Source: Rudanella sp.
Lineage (GTDB): Bacteria; Bacteroidota; Bacteroidia; Cytophagales; Spirosomataceae
Direction: 5' to 3'
DNA length: 8,272 bases
NCBI GenBank assembly: GCA_026785985.1
Contig: JAJAYX010000802.1
Location: forward strand, 1 to 8,272
Both the position numbers and the translations under genes were made by a program. Shown one piece after another: positions 1 to 6,430 of this stretch (positions are counted from its first letter, which is position 1; each line of letters begins with the position of its first letter). The notes beneath the pieces are model-generated. The model saw only the letters and a list, made by a program, of their open reading frames with translations. It did no database searches and was not told where the DNA came from.

Positions 1-134
1 CCATTAGCGTGGGCCAAATGGCCATTTCCATTACTAACATAGTAGTCGTTCACGGGTTCGCTCGTGATCGGGTGCGTCGGCACGGGTGTACGGGGCGGGG
101 TGGGGCTATCAGCTACCGGACTGTCGTTTTTTTT
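1..134 (-). other. In-frame open continuation of dnaX beyond the UAA (possible tau tail, cut by window edge)
   Basis: Reading on in the dnaX frame after the UAA gives about 44 further codons without a stop, to the end of the window. The deduced peptide is a proline- and threonine-rich linker (including PTPPRTPVPTHP) and then an NGNGH motif. This matches the style of the linker before the stop, which contains SGNGHHP. The other two frames close within about ten codons of the A-run. This suggests the segment is, or recently was, translated as the start of a tau-type extension. A stretch of this length could stay open by chance in GC-rich DNA, so composition and repeated motifs are the main support. 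How the UAA would be passed is not evident. Confidence 0.5.
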
Positions 135-138
135 TTAA
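127..138 (-). other. Ten-A homopolymer with embedded UAA in dnaX (candidate recoding site or nonsense lesion)
   Basis: On the coding strand the sequence is GCT TAA AAA AAA AAC GAC, with ten consecutive A at 136-127. Runs of nine or more A cause RNA polymerase slippage in Thermus dnaX, and A-rich slippery sites cause -1 frameshifting in E. coli dnaX. Both sites lie at about this point of the protein. Here, however, the first two A belong to the stop codon, so changing the length of the run cannot by itself remove the stop. Losing one A leads to a TAG, and gaining one leads to a TGA, soon after the run. That is the pattern expected if slippage were meant to give short products from an otherwise continuous frame. 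Confidence 0.55.
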
Positions 139-1379
139 GCCAATGCCCCGTTGACATCAGAAGAAGTACTCCGTTCAACCGCAGGGGCGTTCCCGTTTGG
201 CGTATCCGGGTTGATGGTTGGGTGATGCCCATTGCCGCTAGTCGTCACGGGCAGATCGGGCATGGCTTCCCAGTTGAGGGTGTGCCGCAGAGCCGCCAAC
301 TTCAACAGGCACAATTCAACGTGAAGTCGCTGATCTTTAGCCTGTTTGAAATTCATGTCGCAGTGTCCGCCGATGCTCAGGGCCGATAGCAAAAAGGACA
401 TGGGCGCGCGGGCCGCCTGACCGAGGTAGTTGGCCCGCACATTTTCTGTTACTTGTAGCAGTTGCACCGTAGCGGCATCGCGGCTCACTAACAAATCGCG
501 GAAGTGGCGCGTGAGTCCCACAATGAACTGATGCCCGTCGAAACCCTTGCGCAGAATTTCGTCCAGCGTCAGTAGTGTTTGAGGCATGTTGGCACTCAGC
601 AATAGGTCTGTCAGCCGGAAATAATAATCGTAATCCAGAATGTGGAGGTTGTCCAGCACTTCTTTGTAGCGCAGCGTCCGGTCGGTCGAGAACGTCACGT
701 TCAGGTCGAACATGGACAGGGCATCGCGCAGACCACCGTCGGCTTTCTGGGCAATCAGGTCAAGTGCATCGGGTTCGGTGGCAATGCCTTCCAGGGCGGC
801 AATGTGCAGCAAATGCCCGGCAATGTGGCCCGGCTGAATCCGGTTGAAATCAAAAATCTGGCATCTCGACAGAATCGTGGGCAGAATTTTGTGTTTCTCG
901 GTAGTTGCCAGAATAAAAATGGCGTAGCTGGGTGGCTCTTCCAGGGTCTTCAAAAAGGCGTTGAAAGCCGCTGGCGAAAGCATGTGAGCTTCGTCGATAA
1001 TATAAATCTTGAATTTCGCGCCCGACTGGGGTGGCACCCGCACCTGCTCGATCAGCAAGCGAATGTCATCGACGGAGTTGTTGGAGGCCGCATCTAATTC
1101 GTGAACGTTGAAAGACGTGTTTTGCCGGAAGCTCACGCACGAGTCGCAGTGGTCGCAGGCTTCGGTTTCGGGCCTAAGATTTTCGCAGTTAATGGTTTTA
1201 GCCAGGATGCGGGCGCAGGTGGTTTTGCCCACCCCACGCGGCCCACAAAACAGGAACGCCGAGGCTAAATGATTGGTACGGATGGCATTACGAAGGGTGG
1301 TTGTAATATGCTCCTGACCCACGACAGTATCGAAGGTAGCGGGGCGATATTTTCGGGCCGAGACCACAAAATTTTCCAT
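135..1379 (-). CDS. dnaX: DNA polymerase III subunit gamma/tau (clamp loader ATPase), first open segment
   Basis: This is the motor subunit of the clamp loader, which opens and loads the beta sliding clamp at replication forks. From the ATG at 1379 the product is 414 residues and begins MENFVVSARKYRP, the usual Bacteroidota DnaX start; a TTG two codons upstream is less likely. Visible motifs in order are Walker A GPRGVGKT (46-53), four zinc-module cysteines (C65, C75, C78, C81), Walker B with DEAH (129-132), the SRC arginine-finger motif (171-173) and sensor 2 GGLRDAL (215-221). The helical collar runs to about residue 370, followed by a low-complexity linker rich in N, G, P and T. All AAA+ residues are intact. 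The length is close to the gamma form of E. coli (431 residues) and lacks the tau tail that binds polymerase and helicase. The stop is a UAA that begins an A-run (see 127-138), and the same frame continues open to the window edge. The family call is certain; the true C-terminus is not. Confidence 0.96.
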   Translation of the reverse strand: MENFVVSARKYRPATFDTVVGQEHITTTLRNAIRTNHLASAFLFCGPRGVGKTTCARILAKTINCENLRPETEACDHCDSCVSFRQNTSFNVHELDAASNNSVDDIRLLIEQVRVPPQSGAKFKIYIIDEAHMLSPAAFNAFLKTLEEPPSYAIFILATTEKHKILPTILSRCQIFDFNRIQPGHIAGHLLHIAALEGIATEPDALDLIAQKADGGLRDALSMFDLNVTFSTDRTLRYKEVLDNLHILDYDYYFRLTDLLLSANMPQTLLTLDEILRKGFDGHQFIVGLTRHFRDLLVSRDAATVQLLQVTENVRANYLGQAARAPMSFLLSALSIGGHCDMNFKQAKDQRLHVELCLLKLAALRHTLNWEAMPDLPVTTSGNGHHPTINPDTPNGNAPAVERSTSSDVNGALA

Positions 1380-1382
1380 ACC

Positions 1383-1413
1383 CAAAGGTACAGGATTTGG
1401 ATGCGAGATTCAA
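1383..1413 (-). promoter_or_regulatory. Candidate Bacteroidota-type promoter of dnaX
   Basis: On the minus strand TACCTTTG (1390-1383) fits the -7 consensus TAnnTTTG exactly. A TTG (1413-1411) lies 20 bases upstream, at the spacing expected for the -33 element. Only three bases separate the -7 element from the dnaX ATG. Transcription would then start at or almost at the start codon, giving a leaderless or nearly leaderless message. No transcript data are available, so this rests on motif match alone. Confidence 0.5.
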
Positions 1414-1480
1414 GAGAGGGGATTGCAGTTGCTGCCCGGTTCATCCGGTCGTCAGGTTCACGCCCTTGTCTTTTCGCAGT

Positions 1481-1530
1481 AAATTCGCCGGCTTATTCGT
1501 ATCATTAGGGTCGAATAATCCGGCGAATTT
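1481..1530. repeat. Large imperfect inverted repeat ahead of the first MFS gene (operator or leader hairpin)
   Basis: The left arm at 1481-1499 is AAATTCGCCGG, C, TTATTCG. The right arm at 1512-1530 is CGAATAA, T, CCGGCGAATTT. Eighteen of 19 positions pair, with one C/T mismatch, around a 12-base loop. The element ends 21 bases before the ATG at 1552 and lies in the divergent region between dnaX and the transporter. No T-run follows on either strand, so it is not an obvious terminator. It could be a protein-binding dyad, a cruciform, or a 5'-leader RNA hairpin controlling the transporter. No copy is seen before the second transporter. The structure is certain; its role is not. Confidence 0.75.
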
Positions 1531-1551
1531 CGATTCGCGTCCTACCTGTTT

Positions 1552-2805
1552 ATGCAAACCCTTTCTCCGGCTCCTAAAACGTCTCTCCGGCCGTTGTTAG
1601 CGCTGCCCGTTATTGTTTCTGCGCTCGGTTTCTTTGTCGACGTATATGACATGCTCATTTTCAGCATCGTCCGGGTTCCTAGTCTGGAGTCAATGGGTCT
1701 CACCAAGGTGCAAATCAAGATCGACGGCACCTTTATTTTGAACTGTCAGCAGGTCGGGTTGGTACTGGGTGGTATACTGTGGGGTGTCATCGGCGACCGA
1801 CGGGGCCGCATGTCCGTGCTGTTTGGCAGCATTGTGATGTATTCGCTGGCCAACATCGCCTGTGGTTTTGTGCAGACCATAAATCAGTACGCTCTGCTCC
1901 GGTTCATTGCGGGCGTGGGTTTGTCGGGCGAAATTGGGGCCGCCATTGTGCTGGTGTCCGAGATTTTACCCAAAGAAATCCGGTCCTACGGCTCGTCGGT
2001 GGTGGCGGGTGTCGGCTACCTCGGCGCGGGTGTTGCCTATGCCACACAAGCCCTGTTCGACTGGCGAACGGCATTTTTTGTGGGGGGTGGCATGGGCTTG
2101 TTGCTATTGCTGCTTCGAGTGAGTGTGTTGGAGTCGGGGCTGTTTGTGGACTTGAAAAAAGAGCAACATGGCGTGAGCCGGGGCAATTTCCTGCACTTTT
2201 TCAGTAGCTGGGACAGCACCCGAAAATACCTCCGCTGCGTGGCGGTGGGCATTCCAACTTGGTTTGTAGTGGGCATTCTGGCCACCTTCGCCAACGAATT
2301 TGGCGAGGCCCTCGGCATTGCCGAACCCGTGAAACCCGGTCAGTGCGTCATGATGATTTACCTCGGCCTGGCCGGGGGCGACTTGCTATCCGGGCCACTC
2401 AGTCACTGGCTCCGTTCCCGCCGACGAACGGTTATCTACCTGCTTATGGCCAGTATGACCCTGTGCGGAGTTTATCTGTTCGCGGGGGTTAAAACGGCCA
2501 CCGGACTCTACACGATCTGCCTGTTTCTGGGTTTCTGCACGGGCTACATCGCCATGTACCTAACAATGGTAGCCGAGCAATACGGCACCAACCTCCGGGC
2601 GACGGCCACCACCTCGGTACCAAGCGTTGTGCGGGGCATGGTGATTCCGATGGCCTTTGTGTATCAGGGGCTTCAGCGCGAATTCTCCATCAGTGCGCTG
2701 GTTTCTGCCGGTTTGGTTGGCCTGGTGGTTTATGCACTGGCGTTCTGGTCGTTATCCGAAATCGAAGAGACGTTTGATAAAGACCTGGCGTTTGTGGAGG
2801 AGTAG
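1552..2805 (+). CDS. MFS transporter, metabolite:H+ symporter-like, first of a tandem pair
   Basis: This is a 417-residue integral inner-membrane protein with about 12 hydrophobic segments and no signal peptide. It belongs to the major facilitator superfamily, in the style of the sugar/organic-acid:H+ symporters. TM1 carries two acidic residues in FVDVYD (D30, D33). The conserved loop 2-3 motif GDRRGR lies at 81-86. TM4 contains RFIAGVGLSGEIGA, with R117 and E127 as likely charge partners. The C-terminus ends in an acidic cytosolic tail. The start is supported by the paralogue at 3197, which also begins MQ and aligns from TSLRPL onward. The stop lies 28 bases from the stop of a convergent broken NIPSNAP gene, with no obvious terminator between them. 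A strong inverted repeat precedes the gene. The substrate cannot be read from sequence, and no adjacent catabolic gene gives a clue. Confidence 0.92.
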   Translation: MQTLSPAPKTSLRPLLALPVIVSALGFFVDVYDMLIFSIVRVPSLESMGLTKVQIKIDGTFILNCQQVGLVLGGILWGVIGDRRGRMSVLFGSIVMYSLANIACGFVQTINQYALLRFIAGVGLSGEIGAAIVLVSEILPKEIRSYGSSVVAGVGYLGAGVAYATQALFDWRTAFFVGGGMGLLLLLLRVSVLESGLFVDLKKEQHGVSRGNFLHFFSSWDSTRKYLRCVAVGIPTWFVVGILATFANEFGEALGIAEPVKPGQCVMMIYLGLAGGDLLSGPLSHWLRSRRRTVIYLLMASMTLCGVYLFAGVKTATGLYTICLFLGFCTGYIAMYLTMVAEQYGTNLRATATTSVPSVVRGMVIPMAFVYQGLQREFSISALVSAGLVGLVVYALAFWSLSEIEETFDKDLAFVEE

Positions 2806-2833
2806 GAGCCAATTGGCCGGTCTTTCACACCCC

Positions 2834-3137
2834 TCAAATCTGCGAATACCCCATCGGCTCCAGAGACACGCGAATGATGTTGGAAACCGTGTTGGCATTG
2901 GCCGGCAATGGCGATATCCGCTTCCAGTCGGGATTGGCACTAAACTCCTTCCAGTTGGCATCGCGCTCGGTCATATCCTTGAAAACCAGCATATACGTGA
3001 CTGGGATATTCGTGGCAACCACTGCACTTCGTTTTCGCGACAGCTTCGTCGGTTTTGGCAGCGTCGGTTTGGCAGACAGGTAGCATCAGGGCACACCTTA
3101 TGGTGGTCAATGCGCCCAGGATCAGGTTTTTTCTCAT
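2834..3137 (-). pseudogene. NIPSNAP-family protein remnant (secreted form), internal deletion and frame break
   Basis: The minus strand keeps two ends of one gene in different frames. From the ATG at 3137 there is a signal-peptide-like start (MRKNLILGALTT...) followed by an Ala/Lys/Asp-rich stretch ending near AVAKTK. In another frame, from about 3025 to the TGA at 2836-2834, the sequence includes YMLVFKDMTERDANWKEF and ends in EPMGYSQI. That is the characteristic end of a NIPSNAP (ferredoxin-like alpha-beta barrel) domain. The central part of the domain is missing and the frame shifts, so no full product can be made. NIPSNAP proteins in Bacteroidota are often exported and of unknown function. 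The gene is convergent with the first transporter and divergent from the second, and a clean promoter motif remains upstream. The family call relies on recognising the C-terminal motif. Confidence 0.72.
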
Positions 3138-3150
3138 TGCGGTCGGTGGG

Positions 3151-3184
3151 CAAATTTACCGAAAAAATGTAGTTTGGTGGCCAA
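3151..3184 (-). promoter_or_regulatory. Retained promoter of the NIPSNAP remnant
   Basis: The minus-strand sequence TAAATTTG (3158-3151) matches the Bacteroidota -7 element exactly, 13 bases ahead of the remnant's ATG. A TTG at 3184-3182 is a possible -33 element, but the 23-base spacer is longer than ideal. The site lies in the 59-base gap shared with the second transporter. On the plus strand that gap holds only a weak TAGTTTG (from 3170) as a possible -7 element. Confidence 0.45.
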
Positions 3185-3196
3185 CTCCTTATTTCT

Positions 3197-4438
3197 ATGC
3201 AATCCTCGACTTTTTCTTCTCCTCAAACCTCGCTCCGTCCGCTGTTTACGCTGCCCGTTTGGGTGGCTGCATTGGGCTATTTTGTGGATGTCTATGACCT
3301 GCTTCTGTTCAATATTGTGCGGGGGCCAAGCCTCAAAGATCTCGGTCTCGATGAGCGTTCTGTCTCGCTCATGGGCGGAACCATTTATAACTACCAACAG
3401 GCCGGGCTATTGCTGGGGGGGATTTTGTGGGGAATTCTGGGCGACAAACGCGGGCGGCTATCGGTACTGTTTGGCAGTATAATTATGTACTCGCTGGCCA
3501 ATATTGCCTGTGGCTTTGTGAAAAACCCGGAGGCCTATGCCTGGTGCCGGTTTGCCGCCGGGCTGGGTTTGGCGGGTGAGTTGGGTGCGGGCATTACGCT
3601 CGTATCGGAGATTCTACCCAAACACCTGCGGGGCTACGGATCGTCGATTGTGGCCAGTGTGGGCCTTTTTGGGGCCGTTGTCGCGTTCCTGACCGTGCAA
3701 CTTTTCGACTGGCGAATCACCTATTTCATTGGCGGGGGCCTGGGCCTGGGTCTGCTGCTGATGCGGGTGAGTGTGCTTGAATCGGGGATGTATAAACGAA
3801 TTACAAACGAGACCGTCAGCCGGGGCAATTTCAGCGCGTTTTTCACGAATGGCAACCGCTTCCTCCGCTACATTCGCTGCATTGGTATCGCCATTCCAAC
3901 CTATTTTGTGATTGGCATTCTGGCTACTTTTGGCAATGAGTTTGGTAAGGCAATGGGCATCACCGACGAAATTCTGCCGGGCCGGTGCATCATGTACACC
4001 TATATGGGCACCGTGGTGGGCGACCTATTCAGTGGCTTTCTAAGTCAGCGGCTCCGGTCGCGCAAAAAAGCCATTGGGCTAATGATGGGGCTAACTCTGT
4101 TCTTTGTGTTGATCTATCTATTTGGTGGCATCCAAACCTCATCCATGTTTTATGTGGTTTGCTTGGGAATGGGTTTCGCCATTGGCTACATTGCCATGTT
4201 CCTGACCATGACCGCCGAGAGTTTCGGCACCAACCTCCGCGCCACGGCCACCACCTCGGTGGCCAACAACGGGCGGGCCACCACGCTCCTGAGCATCCCG
4301 GCATTTCAGGCTATGAAGCCACATGTGGGGGTTATTGGGGCTGGGGCCATTGTGGGGATTATTTGTTTTGTGCTGGGTTTTTGGGCGTTAGTCACGATGG
4401 ATGAGACATTTGAGAAAGATCTCGATTATTCGGAGTGA
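3197..4438 (+). CDS. MFS transporter, metabolite:H+ symporter-like, second of a tandem pair
   Basis: This 413-residue, 12-TM major facilitator protein is a close paralogue of the product at 1552-2805. By eye about two thirds of the first hundred aligned residues are identical, with no gaps. It shares the acidic TM1 motif FVDVYD (D31, D34), the loop 2-3 motif GDKRGR (82-87), and the TM4 stretch RFAAGLGLAGELGA. Differences cluster in the loop after TM1 (SLKDLGLDERSVSLMGG) and in TM11, where VANNGRATTLLSIP replaces VPSVVRGMVIPMAF of the first copy. This suggests a changed substrate or coupling rather than simple redundancy. The ATG at 3197 follows an A/T-rich leader. A strong terminator begins 10 bases after the stop. 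The substrate is unknown. It is probably transcribed separately from the first copy, because a convergent remnant lies between them. Confidence 0.92.
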   Translation: MQSSTFSSPQTSLRPLFTLPVWVAALGYFVDVYDLLLFNIVRGPSLKDLGLDERSVSLMGGTIYNYQQAGLLLGGILWGILGDKRGRLSVLFGSIIMYSLANIACGFVKNPEAYAWCRFAAGLGLAGELGAGITLVSEILPKHLRGYGSSIVASVGLFGAVVAFLTVQLFDWRITYFIGGGLGLGLLLMRVSVLESGMYKRITNETVSRGNFSAFFTNGNRFLRYIRCIGIAIPTYFVIGILATFGNEFGKAMGITDEILPGRCIMYTYMGTVVGDLFSGFLSQRLRSRKKAIGLMMGLTLFFVLIYLFGGIQTSSMFYVVCLGMGFAIGYIAMFLTMTAESFGTNLRATATTSVANNGRATTLLSIPAFQAMKPHVGVIGAGAIVGIICFVLGFWALVTMDETFEKDLDYSE

Positions 4439-4447
4439 TGCCAATAC

Positions 4448-4494
4448 GACAAAAAAGCAGCCCCCGCGACATTCGCCGGGGCTGCTTTTTTGTC
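4448..4494. terminator. Bidirectional intrinsic terminator between convergent units
   Basis: A perfect 17-bp stem is formed by 4448-4464 and 4478-4494 (GACAAAAAAGCAGCCCC and its complement). A further 4-bp GCGA/TCGC stem forms inside the loop after one C/C mismatch. A6 on one side and T6 on the other make it work in both directions. It lies 10 bases after the second transporter and just downstream of the minus-strand SusC scar. Confidence 0.93.
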
Positions 4495-4501
4495 GAGCAA
4501 A

Positions 4502-4693
4502 TCAGAAAACCTTACTGCTTATCCCGCCACACGCGGGTATACTGATCATCTTTACCCTGACAGTCACGTTTACACCGGGCAGCACCGAGCCATCTTCCGA
4601 TGAGGTCACCTTACCCGTTACGACCCGATCCTGGGCCAGCGATGGTAAACTGAACGGGCACAGTAAAAGCTGTACAATTAAAAGTTTGCGCAT
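4502..4693 (-). pseudogene. SusC/RagA-type TonB-dependent receptor, N-terminal stub fused to a foreign 3' end
   Basis: From the ATG at 4693 (a TTG at 4708 is less likely) the frame encodes 63 residues. First comes a signal peptide ending SLA-Q (cleavage about 20/21). Then comes VVTGKVTSSEDGSVLPGVNVTV, split here as VVTGKVTSS and EDGSVLPGVNVTV, the opening of the carboxypeptidase-regulatory-like domain that starts SusC outer-membrane receptors. Homology stops near residue 45, whereas complete receptors have about 1000 residues. The rest of this frame is meaningless. The alternative frame over the same DNA reads GKDDQYTRVWRDKQ then TAA (4514-4512), which looks like a genuine protein C-terminus and lies 18 bases before the terminator. 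The simplest reading is a deletion joining a receptor's 5' end to the 3' end of another gene. A 63-residue exported peptide could still be made. Confidence 0.78.
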
Positions 4694-4736
4694 GTTTGTT
4701 GAGATCAAGTAATGTTAAATTCCAGCGCAAACATCT

Positions 4737-4837
4737 CAAAAAATAGTAACCAATAAATCTCCGTCTATTAAGTCAAAAAACATTAAAAAAGGTGGTTCGA
4801 GAGAGTCTCAGAACACCTTTTTAAGTACTATTTTTTG
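4737..4837. repeat. 12-base inverted repeat pair flanking a hairpin in AT-rich intergenic DNA
   Basis: CAAAAAATAGTA at 4737-4748 is the exact complement of TACTATTTTTTG at 4826-4837. The two copies lie on either side of the hairpin at 4783-4824. Each contains TA followed by T6 and G, loosely like a Bacteroidota -7 element with one extra base. One points toward the SusC remnant and the other toward the GH130 gene end. In DNA this AT-rich, chance is possible. Beyond this repeat and the hairpin, 4694-4926 shows no gene. Confidence 0.4.
4783..4824. terminator. Intrinsic terminator downstream of the GH130 gene
   Basis: The arms at 4783-4798 (TTAAAAAAGGTGGTTC) and 4811-4824 (GAACACCTTTTTAA) pair with two single-base bulges. 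An inner GAGA/TCTC stem (4799-4802 with 4806-4809) continues the hairpin. On the minus strand it ends in T6, about 100 bases past the GH130 stop at 4927. The plus strand carries T5, so it may act both ways. Confidence 0.7.
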
Positions 4838-4926
4838 TACGTATTAAACGAGGAATGTGATAAGTAAAAATGCTTGGTTGAGCTATATTATGCGACAACC
4901 CACGGCAACGGCCGACCGTCTCACAC

Positions 4927-6423
4927 CTAAGAAATTTGAACAGTCGGGGTTTGCTCAACCACTTCTTTCTCACTCCCCGTTAGTTCGGCCAACAGCTCAT
5001 GGACGTTTACGGTGGCAAAACTGCTGGCATAATCGGCCATTGCGTAGGGGATGATCAGGTCATTGTTGTTGATCACCCCTCCGCAACTATAGACCACATT
5101 CGGCACGTAGCCTTCGCGTTCGTTTTCGTCCGGGCTGAGAATAGGGTCGGTGGTGCGGCCAAGCACTTTGGTGGGGTCGTTGAGGTCGAGCAGAAACGCA
5201 CCGATAGCGTATTTCCGCATGGGGCCAACGCCATGACTCAGCACGAGCCAACCGGCTTCGGTTTCGAGGGGGGAGCCGCAATTGCCCAACTGCACATATT
5301 CCCAGGGGAAGGTCGGTTTCATGAGCAACTCTTTGGTCTGCCAGAAATACAGATCGTCGGAGAACATAATGTAGATGTTCTCGCCGTCCTGTCGGGAAAT
5401 CATGACGAATTTTCCATTTATTTTGCGCGGAAACAGGGCCATGCCTTTGTTAGAAACCTCGGCCCCGTTGAGTGTACTGACCGTGAAATGCAGAAAATCT
5501 TTGGTTTCAAGCAACTGAGGAAACGTCACCCGCCCATTGTAAGCCGTATAGGTAGCATAGTAAGTTACCTCGCCATCGTCGTCGGTGAATCGCACAAAAC
5601 GGGCATCTTCGATGCCGTTGGTTTCGTTGGGCGACGACGGGAAAATGCACCGCTCGTCCAATTCCAGATCATCATCGAAATGAAGTTCATAATTGGAGCG
5701 GGCCAAGGCTAAAATTCCACTTGAAATGGCCTCATACTCCGCATTATATCGGTATTGCGCGGTTAGTCGCTTGATAAAATCTTCGAGGTCATCGAGCGTA
5801 AACTCATCGCTCATGGCCCCCATAATCTTCTCCGAAATACTGTTTACCAGGCGGAGTTCATAGAGTTTGCGCTCAAACTGGGCCTTGTTGAAATGCTGAT
5901 TCGGCTTGATTTCGGGCGAGGTCACATAGCGCGAAGGCTTGCGCAACACAATTTTGCTCTGCTCGTCAATGTATCCCATCCGAAACGAGATGGACGATAC
6001 GTGGCCCTCACCCGTAGCCCGCAAGCTGATAATGAATCGTTTATAACCAGGCAGCACGTTGGTTTGATCCGGATGCCAAATCATGGAGGGGTTAAACAAA
6101 GCCGCCGACTCCAGCGAGTATTCCATCGTGAAATAGGCTCCGAGCAACAGCTTGCGTTCGAGCGTCAGTGGCTCATCGGTAAGCAGGCTGCTTTTGATCT
6201 CGGCAAAACGTTTCAACAGAAACCGCTCCAGCCGGTGGTGCCGACTGCCAAACTCCCGGATTACTTCTTCGAGTTTGGCTTTGACTTCTTCCTGCGTCAG
6301 CGAACTAACGCGGGCAATAATTTTGAGAGTGCGGTTGCTGCTGCCAAACTCAAACGGTCGGAACAGTACGCGGGTGGGGTCGGGCCGGAGTACGATTCCG
6401 GTGCGGGTTGCTTTTACGCTCAT
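4927..6423 (-). CDS. Glycoside hydrolase family 130 protein (beta-mannoside phosphorylase or mannosidase-like)
   Basis: This 498-residue protein has no signal peptide, so it is probably cytoplasmic. GH130 enzymes are five-bladed beta-propellers that cleave beta-mannosidic bonds with inversion, mostly by phosphorolysis to mannose-1-phosphate and in some subfamilies by hydrolysis. Visible family motifs are NPSMIWHPDQ (111-120), GEGHVSSISFR (138-148), NGIEDARFV (269-277) with D273 at the position of the catalytic acid, GNCGSP (380-385), SHGVGPMRKYAIGAFLLDL (396-414) and a closing YVPNVVYSCG (439-448) with IPYAMAD (458-464). About 100-150 residues before the propeller form a helical extension, making it longer than the simple ~300-350-residue phosphorylases. 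Whether phosphate-binding residues are present cannot be judged without alignment, so phosphorylase versus hydrolase is open. It lies downstream of a GT4 fusion on the same strand with an 87-base gap holding a terminator and its own promoter candidate. Confidence 0.88.
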   Translation of the reverse strand: MSVKATRTGIVLRPDPTRVLFRPFEFGSSNRTLKIIARVSSLTQEEVKAKLEEVIREFGSRHHRLERFLLKRFAEIKSSLLTDEPLTLERKLLLGAYFTMEYSLESAALFNPSMIWHPDQTNVLPGYKRFIISLRATGEGHVSSISFRMGYIDEQSKIVLRKPSRYVTSPEIKPNQHFNKAQFERKLYELRLVNSISEKIMGAMSDEFTLDDLEDFIKRLTAQYRYNAEYEAISSGILALARSNYELHFDDDLELDERCIFPSSPNETNGIEDARFVRFTDDDGEVTYYATYTAYNGRVTFPQLLETKDFLHFTVSTLNGAEVSNKGMALFPRKINGKFVMISRQDGENIYIMFSDDLYFWQTKELLMKPTFPWEYVQLGNCGSPLETEAGWLVLSHGVGPMRKYAIGAFLLDLNDPTKVLGRTTDPILSPDENEREGYVPNVVYSCGGVINNNDLIIPYAMADYASSFATVNVHELLAELTGSEKEVVEQTPTVQIS

Positions 6424-6430
6424 ATCGTTG

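Noticed and set aside
9..389. Plus-strand open frame opposite the dnaX linker
   Set aside because: It overlaps dnaX coding sequence and the A-run on the other strand, and the composition matches nothing known.
2808..2817. Palindrome GCCAATTGGC between the first transporter and the NIPSNAP remnant, considered as a terminator
   Set aside because: It is only ten bases with no loop and no following T-run, so it is not convincing as a terminator or operator.
2940..3137. A CXXCH haem-binding motif (KCSGCHE) after a signal peptide, suggesting a small cytochrome c
   Set aside because: The motif appears only in the frame that runs past the deletion junction. The same DNA in the neighbouring frame gives a clear NIPSNAP C-terminus, and no cytochrome-like sequence follows, so the motif is a by-product of the frame break.
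3170..3186. TAGTTTG and a small AGTTTGG/CCAACT dyad as the promoter or operator of the second transporter
   Set aside because: The -7 match is one base short, no -33 element is visible, and the dyad is short and imperfect. It is mentioned only as a weak possibility.
4857..5054. Small plus-strand open frame in the intergenic region running into the GH130 end
   Set aside because: It has no recognisable product or start signal and mostly overlaps the 3' end of the GH130 gene.
4999..5712. Long plus-strand open frame opposite the GH130 gene
   Set aside because: It lies fully antisense to a gene with strong family motifs, and its deduced protein has no recognisable features. It follows from codon bias of the real gene.
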